A stretch of 40,365 nucleotides of DNA, from NCBI GenBank assembly GCA_017859995.1, contig JAFJUR010000004.1:1-40365 (forward strand), written 5' to 3'. The translations under genes were made by a program, and so were the position numbers. This DNA is from Holophagaceae bacterium (GTDB lineage: Bacteria; Acidobacteriota; Holophagae; Holophagales; Holophagaceae). Shown here piece after piece: positions 26,816 through 40,365 of this stretch; positions within the stretch are counted from its first letter, which is position 1; each line of letters starts with the position of its first letter. The notes under the pieces were generated by a model, which made no database searches, was not told the origin of the DNA, and was given only the letters and a program-made list of their open reading frames with translations.

Positions 26816-28018
26816 ATGCGGATTCTCCTGGCGGATGGTGACGGCGACCTGCTCCAGCAGGTCCGGCGGGCCTTCTGGCAGGCCCACCGGACCTGGGAAG
26901 TCCTCGTGGCCGCCACCGGCGCCGATGCGCTGACGCTGCTGGGCCGGGACGCGGTGGACGTCGTCATCGCCGACCGGGCGTTGCCCGACATGGATGGGAT
27001 CGCTCTGTTGCACCAGGTCCGCGAGCTGCAGCCCGGGACGGTGCGGATCGCCCTCGCCGACCACGCCATGGCCGAGCTGGAGGAGCAGGCCGACGGGGAC
27101 CTGCACCGTCTCTTTCTCAAGCCTGTGACCCCGGCCTTTCTCCTCGACGCGATGGAGAGCCTGGACATCGAAGACGACGAGACGAACGTGCGTGCCGTGC
27201 GTGCCTTCGTGGGCGGCCTGAACCGGATTCCGAGCCTGCCGAGCCTCTACACGGACCTGGTGGCCCTGCTGCAGCGCGAGGACGCGGGCATGGGCGAGGT
27301 GGCCAGGCTGGTCCGCAAGGATCTGGGCATCGCCAGCCAGGTGCTCAAGCTGGCCAATTCGGTGCACTCCGCCTCGGATCGTCCGGTTTCCGAGCTGGGC
27401 CGGGCCGTGGCCATGCTGGGCGTGGATTCGCTCCGGGCCCTGGTGATGTTCCGGGGCCTCATCTCGGGCTTCGACTCCCCGCGTCCGCAGGGCCTCGACC
27501 TGGAGAAGCTGTGGTTCCACTCCTCCCAGGTGGCGGCGGGGGTCCGCAAGCTGGCGCTGCTGGAGGGCGAGTCGGGCCTGGCCGATCTGGCCTTCTCGGT
27601 GGGGCTGCTCCACGATGTGGGCCTGGTGGTGCTCGCCACCGATCCCTCCGGCCGGTACAAGGCCATCCTCGAACAGGCCCAGACCAGCCGCGTGCCCCTG
27701 GCGGTGCTCGAGCACCAGACTTACGGCGTGGATCACACCCAGGTGGGCGCCCACCTCCTGAACCTCTGGGGCCTGCCCCCCGCCTTCTGCCGGCCGGTGC
27801 GGGAGCACCACGCGCCGCCGGCCACGGCGCCCGGCGTGGGCTTCCCCCTCTCGATGGCCCTGCACCTGGCGGATGCGCGGCACGGCGGCGGCGGCATGGC
27901 GGGCATCTTCGCGGATGGCCGCTGGGGCCTGCATCCGCGCGTGATGATCGATGCCGAGCGTTTCGCGCGCTGGAAGGCCTGCCTGGCCACGGACGGGGGC
28001 CAAGGCGGCGAGGCCTGA
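26816..28018 (+). CDS. Response regulator with HDOD output domain
   Basis: REC domain (DVVIADRALPDMDG, FLKPVTP) followed by HDOD (IPSLPSLYTDLVALL..., LKLANS, GLLHDVGLVVL). Confidence 0.88.
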   Translation: MRILLADGDGDLLQQVRRAFWQAHRTWEVLVAATGADALTLLGRDAVDVVIADRALPDMDGIALLHQVRELQPGTVRIALADHAMAELEEQADGDLHRLFLKPVTPAFLLDAMESLDIEDDETNVRAVRAFVGGLNRIPSLPSLYTDLVALLQREDAGMGEVARLVRKDLGIASQVLKLANSVHSASDRPVSELGRAVAMLGVDSLRALVMFRGLISGFDSPRPQGLDLEKLWFHSSQVAAGVRKLALLEGESGLADLAFSVGLLHDVGLVVLATDPSGRYKAILEQAQTSRVPLAVLEHQTYGVDHTQVGAHLLNLWGLPPAFCRPVREHHAPPATAPGVGFPLSMALHLADARHGGGGMAGIFADGRWGLHPRVMIDAERFARWKACLATDGGQGGEA

Positions 28019-28140
28019 CGGTCCTGCGGACCGGTAGACCCTTCGGCCTAGCCGGGCGGCCGCCGAGAAGGAATCTTGCAAATATTAGAAATTGAGACAC
28101 AGTATTGTGCGATTGTGTGACCGCAAGCGAAGGCGGAACC

Positions 28141-29920
<1,780 letters not shown>

Positions 29921-29928
<8 letters not shown>

Positions 29929-32530
29929 TTCGCCCCTGGCTGACGTCCACCTCAAGGGAGAACCGTCCATCGTGGAATTGCTGGACCTCTTTCCGCATCC
30001 CATCTGGCGGGCGGACCGGGGAGGGCATTGGGACCGCTTCAACCAGGGATGGGTGGCTTTCACGGGGAGATCGGCCGACCAGGAACTGAGGGATGGCTGG
30101 ATTCAGGGGATTCATCCCGAGGACCGGGACCGGGTCCTCCAGGGTTTCCGGAACGGGTTCCTGGGCGCGGAGGCCTTCCAGCAGGAGTTCCGCCTCCGCC
30201 ACCTGGATGGCAGCTACCACTGGGTCCAGAACCAGGTGAGCCCGATCCGCAACGCGGAAGGCGGGTGCGTGGGTTTCCTGGGCTCCTGCTACGACCTGTC
30301 GGTGGCCCGGATGGTCGAGGCGAGGGCCCTGCGGCTGGGCCAGCTGTACGAGGCCCTCTGCCGGATCAACCGGATCGCGAAATTCAGTCCCGCCACCGAC
30401 CTGCTCTTCGAGGCGAGCAGCCGGGTGGTGGTGGAGGTCGGGCGGTTCTGCCTGGCCTGGATCGGCATCTTGGATCCCGTCACGCGCCTCGTCATTCCGG
30501 TGGCCCTGCACGGCAGCCTGCAGGGCGTGGGCACGGAGGAGGCACTGAGGCTTGTGACGGAGGCTCGTCCCTCCGCGGATCCGGATGTTCCCGGGGGGCG
30601 GGGCCTGGTGGGGCAGGCCTGCCGGGAGGCCCACTTCGCGCTCAGCAATGACCTCCAGTCGGATGAACGGACGAGCTCCCTGCTGGCCCTGGCGGTGGCG
30701 CGGGGTGTCCGCGCCTCCGCGACCTTCCCCCTGATCGTGCGGGGTCAGGTCCGCGGCGCGCTGGCCATCTACGCGGTGGAGGTGGGAGCCTTCGATTCCG
30801 AGGTGGTGGACCTGCTCGAGCGGGTGGCGGAAGACATCTCCCTGGCCATCGAACGCCTGGAGCAGAGCCGGCGATGGTCGGAGGTGGAGGGCCGCCTTCG
30901 GGCCTCGGAGCGCTTGTTCTCCGCGACCCTGGATACCCTGTCGGCCGCCATCGCGATCCTGGACGAATCAGGCCGCATCCTGGCCGTCAATGCCGCTTGG
31001 ATGGATTTCCGCAACGGCCTGAATCCCCTCGTGCATGACCTCAGGCCGGGCGAGGACTACGGTGCGGTGTGCTCGGGGGTCGTGGCGGAGGGGGGCATTC
31101 ACGCGGAAGTCTCCATGGGCACCCTCGAGGTCATGGAGGGCGGCCGAGAGACGTTCGTTTTCGAATATCCCGAGGGGGGGCCGGATCCCACGCACTGGTA
31201 CGCGGTCACGGTGAACCGCTTTGAGGATGAAGGGCTGAAGCGCATCGTCCTCGCCCATCGGGAAATCACGGACCGCCGGCTGTTCGAGAAGCGGCTGCGC
31301 GAGAGCGAAAACCTCTTCCGGCTGATCACGGAGCACGCGGCGGACCTCATCGGTTTGGCAGACAAGGCCGGCCGGCGCGCGTACTGCAGCCCTTCCTATA
31401 CGTCGCTCCTGGGCTATTCCTCCGAGGAGCTGATCCATCACAGCCCTCTTGAGATCATTCACGAAGAGGATCGGGATCGGGTCCGCCGGACCATCCAGGC
31501 GATCATGGATGGACACTGCGATTCCATCACGATGGAAGTTCGGCTGATCCGCAAGGATGGAAGCTCGGGCCGGTTCGAATCGCACATGGTGGCGATCCGC
31601 GATGGCGAGAAGAAGGGCTCCTCCGCAGGGCTGCTCGTGATCTCCCGGGACATCAGTGAACGGGAGGCCGCCGAGCAGGCCCGGCAGCGGATGGAGGTGG
31701 AACTTCGCCATGCCCAGAAGCTCGAGTCCATCGGCCAGCTCGCGGCGGGCATCGCGCACGAGATCAATACGCCCATCCAGTACATCGGGGACAACCTGCG
31801 CTTCATCCAGGAGGCGGCCGGGGAGCTTCTGGGCGCGCTCGAGGCGGTTCCTCCTCTGGGGTCGGGTCGGGCGGACCTGGAGGCGGAGTTCGAGGCCTTC
31901 CACCATCGCCTGGCCGCGGCGGACCTGGACTACCTGCGGAAGGAACTGCCCAAGGCCGCCCGGCAATCGCTGGAGGGCGTGGCCAGGGTCGGCAAGATCG
32001 TGGGGGCCATGAAAGAGTTCTCCCACCCAGGGAGCGAGAGCAAGACCCTGGCCGACCTGAACCGGGCCATCGAGAGCACGGTCACCGTCTCGCGGAACGA
32101 ATGGAAGTACATCGCGGACCTGGTGCTGGAGCTCGACCCGACCCTCCCCGCCGTGCCCTGCCACTCGGGAGAGATCAACCAGGTGGTCCTGAACCTCATC
32201 GTCAACGCGGCCCATGCCATCGGCGACCGGGTCGGGAGTTCGGGGCAGAAGGGCCGCATCACGGTCCGCACCCGGGCCGAGACAGACCGGGTCGCCATCC
32301 AGGTGGAGGACACCGGCGGCGGCATCCCGGAAGCCATTCGTGGCCGCGTCTTCGATCCCTTCTTCACGACCAAGGGCGTGGGCCGGGGGTCGGGTCAGGG
32401 CCTGGCGATCGCCCATTCCGTGGTGGTGGACAAGCACGGCGGCACCATCGGATTCGAAACGGAACCGGGGCAGGGGACCCTCTTCACCATCCACCTGCCC
32501 TTGACGACGGACACAGCGGGGACCCCGTGA
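29921..32530 (+). CDS. PAS/GAF sensor histidine kinase
   Basis: Two or more PAS regions, central GAF, HisKA AQKLESIGQLAAGIAHEINTPIQYI, HATPase VVLNLIVNAAHAIGD...EDTGGGIPE...GSGQGLAIAHSVV. Overlaps the upstream HK gene by 8 nt. Confidence 0.92.
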
Positions 32531-32603
32531 ACGCGCGGACCTGGACCATCGCTGCCTGGAACCCATGCCTGGTCCGCCCGGACCGGATCGAGGAGGCACT
32601 CCC

Positions 32604-33779
32604 GTGGACTTGAAGATCCTGCTCGTGGACGATGACGAGAACGTGCTGGCCGGCTTGCATCGGACCCTGCGGCGCCGCTTCGATCTAGACATCGCGCTCG
32701 GCGGTGCCCAGGCCCTCCAGGCCATGGAACAGCACGGTCCCTACGCTGTGCTGGTGGCCGACATGCAGATGCCTGGCATGAACGGGGTGGAGCTGCTGAA
32801 GAAGGCCCGCGAAGCCTGGCCGCAGACGATCCGCCTGATGCTCACGGGCAACCTCGACCAGCACACGGCCATGGAAGCCATCAACCAGGGGCGGGTTTTC
32901 CGCTTCCTCACCAAACCCTGTTCGCCCGAGGACCTGGGCGGCATGCTCGACGCGGCGCTCCGGCAGCACCAGCTCGAGTCCGCCGAGCGGGAACTCCTGG
33001 ACCAGACGCTCACCGGAAGCCTGAAGGTCCTGACGGAGATCCTGGCCGTGGCGGACCCCTACGCGTTCGGACGGGCCGAGCTGATCCGCGAGCGGGCCAC
33101 GGAGATCGCCCGGCGGCTCCACGTGGACCAGGCCTGGGAGATCGGCGTGGCCACGATGATGGCCCCCCTGGGTCTGGTCACCCTTCCCGCGGACCTGGTG
33201 GCCAAGGAACGCCGGGGGGATCCCCTCACTCCCAAGGAGGAGGCGGCTTTCCACCGGATGCCCGGGTTCGTGGCGGGCCTGCTGGAGGGCATCCCCAGGC
33301 TGGAGACGGTGGCGCGGATCGTGCGGTACCAGAACAAGGGCTACGGCGGCGGCGGGCACCCGCCGGATGACGTGAAGGGCGAGGACATCCCCCTTGGCGC
33401 CCGCATCCTCCGGGTGCTGTCGGATTTCCAGGACATCGAGGACCGGCGGGGATCTCGCCTGGTGGCCCTGGAACAGCTCAAGCTCAAGCGGGGCGTCTAT
33501 GACCCGCAGGTCGTACAGGAGCTGGAGGCCATCCTCCAGCAGCCGCGGCCCGCCGTGGCGTCGGAGCCGCCCCTCGCGGTGCCGCAGGATGCCCCGCGGG
33601 TGGTGGCCCTCAAGGACCTCCAGTCCGGGATGGTCCTGACCGCCGACGTGACCACCCGGATGGGCATGCTGGTGGCCTCGTCGGGCACCCGGCTGCTGGA
33701 TTCCCACATCGAGAAGCTCCAGAACTTCGAACGGCTGATCGGGCTGTCCGGGCCCGTTCACGTGAAGGGAGGTTCCTGA
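32604..33779 (+). CDS. Response regulator with degenerate HD-GYP-like output domain
   Basis: GTG start with AGGAGG upstream. REC KILLVDDDENVL...VLVADMQMPGMNG...LTGN...FLTKPCSPED; output VKGEDIPLGARILRVLSDFQDI aligns with HD-GYP, but metal ligands are missing. Confidence 0.82.
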   Translation: MDLKILLVDDDENVLAGLHRTLRRRFDLDIALGGAQALQAMEQHGPYAVLVADMQMPGMNGVELLKKAREAWPQTIRLMLTGNLDQHTAMEAINQGRVFRFLTKPCSPEDLGGMLDAALRQHQLESAERELLDQTLTGSLKVLTEILAVADPYAFGRAELIRERATEIARRLHVDQAWEIGVATMMAPLGLVTLPADLVAKERRGDPLTPKEEAAFHRMPGFVAGLLEGIPRLETVARIVRYQNKGYGGGGHPPDDVKGEDIPLGARILRVLSDFQDIEDRRGSRLVALEQLKLKRGVYDPQVVQELEAILQQPRPAVASEPPLAVPQDAPRVVALKDLQSGMVLTADVTTRMGMLVASSGTRLLDSHIEKLQNFERLIGLSGPVHVKGGS

Positions 33780-33783
33780 AGCC

Positions 33784-35124
33784 CTAGATGACCTTGCCCG
33801 GGTTGAAGATCCCGCAGGGGTCGAGGGCGCGCTTCACGGCGCGCAAGGCCCGGATGTGGGCCGGGTCGCTCAAGGTGAGGAAGGCCTCGCGCTTGGCGAG
33901 GCCGATGCCATGCTCGCCGCTGAGCGTTCCGCCCAGGTCCAGAGCGAGGCGGAAGAGGCCGTTCAGCTGCCGTTCCAACAGGGCTGGGTCGGTCTTGTCC
34001 GCCGCCAGCAGGTTCACGTGCAGGTTCCCGTCGCCGAGGTGCCCGTACGTGACGCAGGGCGCCCCGAGGCGGCCGAGACCCTCGAAGAAGGCCCGCAGGC
34101 GGCTGCGGGGCACGACGATGTCCTCGCTCACCTTGCCGGGATGGCGCTCCTTCAGGAATGCGCTGGTCATGCGGCGGACAGCCCAGATGGCCTTGCGCTG
34201 GCGCTCATCCGAGGCGAGTTCCAGGCTTTCGGCCATGGGCCCGAGCAGGTCCAGGAGGCCTTCGAGGAAGGACTCGGCGGTGCAGCCGCGCTCGTCGAAT
34301 TCCAGGATGGCCAGGGCCTCGCCGGGGAGACGGCGGGCCTCCTCGGGGCCATGTGCGCGGAGCTCGGCCAGCACGGCGGGGTCGAAGAACTCGAAGGCGC
34401 TGGGCTGATAGCCGGCGGCACAGAGGCGCCCCGGCAGGTCCAGCAGATCCTCCCAGCGTCGCACCGGCAGAAGCAGCGTGGCGTGCTCCCTGGGCAGGGG
34501 CGTGAGACGGAGGGTGGCGCCCACGATGAGGCCGAACACGCCCTCGCTGCCGATGAGCAGCTGGCCGAGGGACGGGCCCGCGTTGGCCTTCACGCTGCTG
34601 ATGCCGAAGCGGTGGATCTCGCCATCCTCCAGCAGCGCGTCGACGGCCAGCACCCAGTGGCGGGTCATGCCGTACTTGCAGGCGTTGGGCCCTCCCGCGT
34701 TCGTGGCGAGGGTGCCGCCGAGGGCGCAGCTCTCCCAGGAATTGGGATCAGGCGGGTAGAACAGGCCCTGGGCCTCCGCCGCGGCCTTCACGTCGCGCAA
34801 GGGGGCGCTGGCCGGGGCGCTGAGGCTGAGGTCCTGGGCCGAGACGGCGATGTCTCCGGGCCACTGGGAGAGGTCCACGACCACCGTGCGTGCCGTGGGC
34901 ACGCAGCCACCGGCCTTGCCGGTGCCTGCGCCGCGGGGCACGAGGCCAAAACCCTCGGCCTTGGCGCGGCGCACCAGCTCGCGCAGGGCCGAAGGGCCGC
35001 GAGGCTTCACCACCGCCAGCGGGAGGACGCCGCGCACATGGGACTCGTCCCGGAGGAACGGCTCCAGGTCGCTGGGGTCCCGCAGGACCGTGGCCTCGGG
35101 CAGGCCGGTGAGGAAATCGTCCAT
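33784..35124 (-). CDS. FAD-linked oxidase (glycolate oxidase GlcD/D-lactate dehydrogenase type)
   Basis: PRGAGTGKAGGCVP, NSWESCALGGTLATNAGGPNACKYG, YGHLGDGNLHVNLL, GTLSGEHGIGLAKREAF. Confidence 0.9.
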   Translation of the reverse strand: MDDFLTGLPEATVLRDPSDLEPFLRDESHVRGVLPLAVVKPRGPSALRELVRRAKAEGFGLVPRGAGTGKAGGCVPTARTVVVDLSQWPGDIAVSAQDLSLSAPASAPLRDVKAAAEAQGLFYPPDPNSWESCALGGTLATNAGGPNACKYGMTRHWVLAVDALLEDGEIHRFGISSVKANAGPSLGQLLIGSEGVFGLIVGATLRLTPLPREHATLLLPVRRWEDLLDLPGRLCAAGYQPSAFEFFDPAVLAELRAHGPEEARRLPGEALAILEFDERGCTAESFLEGLLDLLGPMAESLELASDERQRKAIWAVRRMTSAFLKERHPGKVSEDIVVPRSRLRAFFEGLGRLGAPCVTYGHLGDGNLHVNLLAADKTDPALLERQLNGLFRLALDLGGTLSGEHGIGLAKREAFLTLSDPAHIRALRAVKRALDPCGIFNPGKVI

Positions 35125-35143
35125 GACCTTGAGTCTGACGGAA

Positions 35144-35160
35144 TTACCCGGTCCGGGTAA
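35144..35160. promoter_or_regulatory. Perfect palindrome, candidate operator
   Basis: TTACCCGG-T-CCGGGTAA (8-bp arms) in the 46-bp gap between divergent genes. Confidence 0.5.
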
Positions 35161-35170
35161 GCTGGCCCTC

Positions 35171-37705
<2,535 letters not shown>

Positions 37706-37723
37706 CCAAGGCGGTCGAAACCC

Positions 37724-38428
37724 TTAGCTGACCAAGGTTCCCACGGCCTCGCCCTTGACGGCGGCCACGAGGTTCCCGGGCTTGTTCATGTCGAAGACGA
37801 GGATGGGCAGCTTGTTGTCCATGCACAGGGCGATGGCGGGCGCATCCATGACCTTCAATCCCTTCTCAAGCACCTCCTGGAAGCTGATGCGGTCGAAGCG
37901 GGTGGCGGTGGGATCCTTCTTGGGATCGGCGGTGTAGATGCCGTCCACGTTGGTGGCCTTCATCACCACTTCGGCGTTGACCTCATTGGCGCGCAGCGCG
38001 GCGGCCGTGTCGGTGCTGAAGTAGGGGTTGCCGGTGCCGGCGCCGAAGATGACCACGCGGCCCTTCTCCAGGTGGCGGGTGGCGCGACGGCGGATGTAGG
38101 TCTCGGTGACCTTGGGCATCTCGAGGCCGGACAGGGTACGGGTGTGGACGCCCTTGTGCTCCAGGGCGTCCTGGAGGGCCAGGGCGTTGATCATGGTCGC
38201 CAGCATGCCCATGTGGTCCGCCGTGGTGCGGTCCATGCCCTTGGTGGCGCCGGCGACGCCGCGGAAGATGTTGCCGCCGCCGATGACGAGGCCCACTTCG
38301 ACGCCCATCTCCCGGATGGTCTTCACCTGATCCGCGATCATGGAGACCACGGCCGGGTCGATGCCACCCTTCTGCTCACCCATGAGGGCTTCGCCGGAGA
38401 GCTTGAGGAGGATGCGCTTGAACTTCAT
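37724..38428 (-). CDS. pyrH: UMP kinase
   Basis: [67 protein letters not shown]. Confidence 0.96.
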   Translation of the reverse strand: MKFKRILLKLSGEALMGEQKGGIDPAVVSMIADQVKTIREMGVEVGLVIGGGNIFRGVAGATKGMDRTTADHMGMLATMINALALQDALEHKGVHTRTLSGLEMPKVTETYIRRRATRHLEKGRVVIFGAGTGNPYFSTDTAAALRANEVNAEVVMKATNVDGIYTADPKKDPTATRFDRISFQEVLEKGLKVMDAPAIALCMDNKLPILVFDMNKPGNLVAAVKGEAVGTLVS

Positions 38429-38468
38429 GGGGACCTCGGAACGGATGCGATCAGCCTAGCGTGTGTTC

Positions 38469-38495
38469 AAAAAAAGGGCGGCACGAATGCCGCCC
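38469..38495 (-). terminator. Intrinsic terminator downstream of tsf
   Basis: Minus strand: GGGCGGCA-TTCG-TGCCGCCC followed by TTTTTTT. Confidence 0.88.
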
Positions 38496-38515
38496 TCGGT
38501 CGGAAAGGTCGAACC

Positions 38516-38980
38516 TTACTTGGCGGCGGCGACTTCGGCGGCGAAGTTCTCGCTGCGCTTCTCCAGGCCCTCGCCCATGATGTACTTCGTGAAGCGGCGG
38601 ATGCTCAGCTTCTCGCCGATCTCCGCGGTCTTCTGGGACAGGTACTGCTGGATGGTGAGGTCGGGGTTCATGATGAAGGGCTGTTCGAGGAGGCAGACCT
38701 CCTTGCGCTGGAAGGCCTCGTTGCGGGCCACGAAGTCGGTCTCGGAGTTCACTTCGACCAGCACGCCCACGCGGCCGCCGGGGTGGATGTAGGCTTCGAC
38801 GATGCCTTCAGCGGCGATGCGGTCGGCCTTCTTCGCGGAGGCGGCCAGGCCCTTCTTGCGGAGCCACTCGTTGGCCTGCTCCATGTCGCCGTTGCTCTCT
38901 TCCAGGGCCTTCTTGCAATCCATCATGCCGAGGCCGGTCTTCTCGCGCAGCGCCTTCACGTCTTGGGCGGTGAATGCCAT
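38516..38980 (-). CDS. tsf: Elongation factor Ts, internally shortened
   Basis: [41 protein letters not shown], then directly [12 protein letters not shown] and [13 protein letters not shown]. Only 154 aa from ATG 38980. Confidence 0.88.
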   Translation of the reverse strand: MAFTAQDVKALREKTGLGMMDCKKALEESNGDMEQANEWLRKKGLAASAKKADRIAAEGIVEAYIHPGGRVGVLVEVNSETDFVARNEAFQRKEVCLLEQPFIMNPDLTIQQYLSQKTAEIGEKLSIRRFTKYIMGEGLEKRSENFAAEVAAAK

Positions 38981-39009
38981 GTCATCTCCTGATCGTTGGG
39001 GATTCAGAC

Positions 39010-39047
39010 CATCAGCCATCAGCGGGCGGGCCCTCTGATGGCTGATG
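39010..39047 (-). other. Perfect 13-bp hairpin in the rpsB-tsf intergenic region
   Basis: CATCAGCCATCAG / CTGATGGCTGATG arms around a 12-nt loop that can add 3 GC pairs. Confidence 0.6.
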
Positions 39048-39065
39048 AGGGTAGCGGGGGAGGGT

Positions 39066-39818
39066 CTAGCCCTCGACTTCCATCTTTTCGGCCATCATCT
39101 TCTTCATCTCGTCGCTGTCGCCCTTGTCGCGGAAGGACTGGCGGCCCTCGAGGATGGAGTCGGCCACGCGCTCGGAGAAGAGCAGGATGGAGCGGATCGC
39201 GTCGTCATTGGCGGGGATCACGTAGTCCACCATGTCGGGATCGCAGTTGGTGTCCACGATGCCCACGACCTTGATGCCGATCTTCTTGGCCTCGGTGACG
39301 GCGATGTCTTCGCGGTGCGGATCAATGACGAAGATGACATCGGGCAGCGAGCGCATGTCGCGGATGCCGTGGAAGGAAGCCTCGAGCTTGAGCCGCGTGC
39401 GGTTCAGGGTGAGCAGTTCCTTCTTGGAGAGCAGCGCAGTGCGGGCGGGATCGGCCAGGGTGGCCTCGATCTCGCGGAACTTCTCAAGGCTCTTCTTGAT
39501 GGTGCTGAAATTGGTCAGCATGCCGCCCAGCCAGCGGTTGTTGACGTAGAAGGCGCCGCAGCGGCTCGCCTGCTCGGCGATGAGCTCCTGGGCCTGGGGC
39601 TTGGTGGCCACGAAGAGGAAGCTCTTGCCCTCGCCGGCGGCCTTGGTCAGGAAGTTCGCGGCGGTGTTCCAGAGGCGCAGGGTCTTCTGGAGGTCGATGA
39701 TGTAGATGCTGTTGCGGGCGCCGAAAATGAACTTCTTCATCTTCGGGTTCCAACGCTTGGTCTGGTGTCCGAAGTGGGCACCGGCCTCGAGAAGTTCCTT
39801 CATCTGGATGGCAGCCAT
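39066..39818 (-). CDS. rpsB: 30S ribosomal protein S2
   Basis: [71 protein letters not shown]. Confidence 0.97.
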   Translation of the reverse strand: MAAIQMKELLEAGAHFGHQTKRWNPKMKKFIFGARNSIYIIDLQKTLRLWNTAANFLTKAAGEGKSFLFVATKPQAQELIAEQASRCGAFYVNNRWLGGMLTNFSTIKKSLEKFREIEATLADPARTALLSKKELLTLNRTRLKLEASFHGIRDMRSLPDVIFVIDPHREDIAVTEAKKIGIKVVGIVDTNCDPDMVDYVIPANDDAIRSILLFSERVADSILEGRQSFRDKGDSDEMKKMMAEKMEVEG

Positions 39819-39924
39819 GCTGGCCTCCCTGGTCAAGCGGCGATGGTTGAAGGACGCCGCGGGTGGGATGAAAGGCGTCGGGTTGGATCCCTCGGCCCGA
39901 ATCGTCCACGGAATCCCGTGAACC

Positions 39925-39961
39925 GGAAAAGCAGAAGGGGGAACCGAGTGGCTCCCCCTTC
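39925..39961 (-). terminator. Candidate intrinsic terminator downstream of rpsI
   Basis: Minus strand GAAGGGGGAGCC-ACTC-GGTTCCCCCTTC, then TGCTTTTCC; one mismatch in the stem. Confidence 0.7.
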
Positions 39962-39971
39962 CAGAGAACGA

Positions 39972-40364
39972 CTAGCGCTTGCTGAACTGGAAGCGACGAC
40001 GGGCGGCCTTGCGACCGGGCTTCTTGCGTTCCTTCATGCGGGGATCGCGGGTCAGGAGACCGGCGCCGCGCAGGAGGGACTTGAGCTGCTCGTTGTAGCC
40101 CAGCAGCGCGCGGGAGATGCCCATGCGGATGGCCGAGGCCTGACCGGCGGGGCCGCCGCCGCACACGCTGATGATCATGTCGAACTTGCCGTCGAGGTCG
40201 GCCAGCACCAGGGGCTGATGGACCATCATGCGGAGCACGGCGTTGGGGAAGTAGCTCTCCAGCGTCCGGCCGTTGACGGTGATCTTGCCGGTGCCGGGGC
40301 GGAGGAAGGCGCGGGCGGCCGCGCTCTTGCGGCGACCGGTTCCGTAGTTCTGGGAAATGGCCAT
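39972..40364 (-). CDS. rpsI: 30S ribosomal protein S9
   Basis: [72 protein letters not shown]. Confidence 0.97.
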   Translation of the reverse strand: MAISQNYGTGRRKSAAARAFLRPGTGKITVNGRTLESYFPNAVLRMMVHQPLVLADLDGKFDMIISVCGGGPAGQASAIRMGISRALLGYNEQLKSLLRGAGLLTRDPRMKERKKPGRKAARRRFQFSKR

Positions 40365-40365
40365 G

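Noticed and set aside
26195-28081. 628-aa minus-strand ORF spanning the GDPD and HDOD genes
   Set aside because: Shadow ORF crossing a divergent gene boundary; no motifs.

Overview
A 40.4 kb, GC-rich, densely coding bacterial chromosomal window. Gene content resembles Acidobacteriota/Holophagae, but that placement is inference only. From left to right: a stand-alone NFACT-R protein; a SPOR protein and a small type II KS/KS-beta/dehydratase/ACP cluster (minus strand); nuoABCD; divergent MarR/YceI plus a CDGSH protein; nuoEF; a metallophosphoesterase; two small secreted proteins; argF; a BCCP and carboxyltransferase pair; a CBS protein; a Tat-type epimerase divergent from an ATP/ADP-translocase-like transporter; thrABC; an AraC-Ogt fusion, VOC and DUF1203 proteins; a GDPD; a signalling block (HDOD response regulator, two histidine kinases, a degenerate HD-GYP response regulator); a FAD-linked oxidase divergent from a CHASE hybrid kinase; and pyrH/tsf/rpsB/rpsI. 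No tRNA, rRNA, CRISPR array, transposase or phage genes were seen. The strongest items for follow-up are a candidate Thr-codon leader and attenuator before thrABC, an EF-Ts lacking about 60 internal residues in frame, a KS-beta-like protein that has lost all three catalytic residues beside an ACP resembling those of aryl-polyene clusters, a palindromic insertion between nuoA and nuoB, a perfect TTACCCGG-T-CCGGGTAA palindrome in a divergent promoter region, and an HD-GYP-like output domain without its metal ligands.
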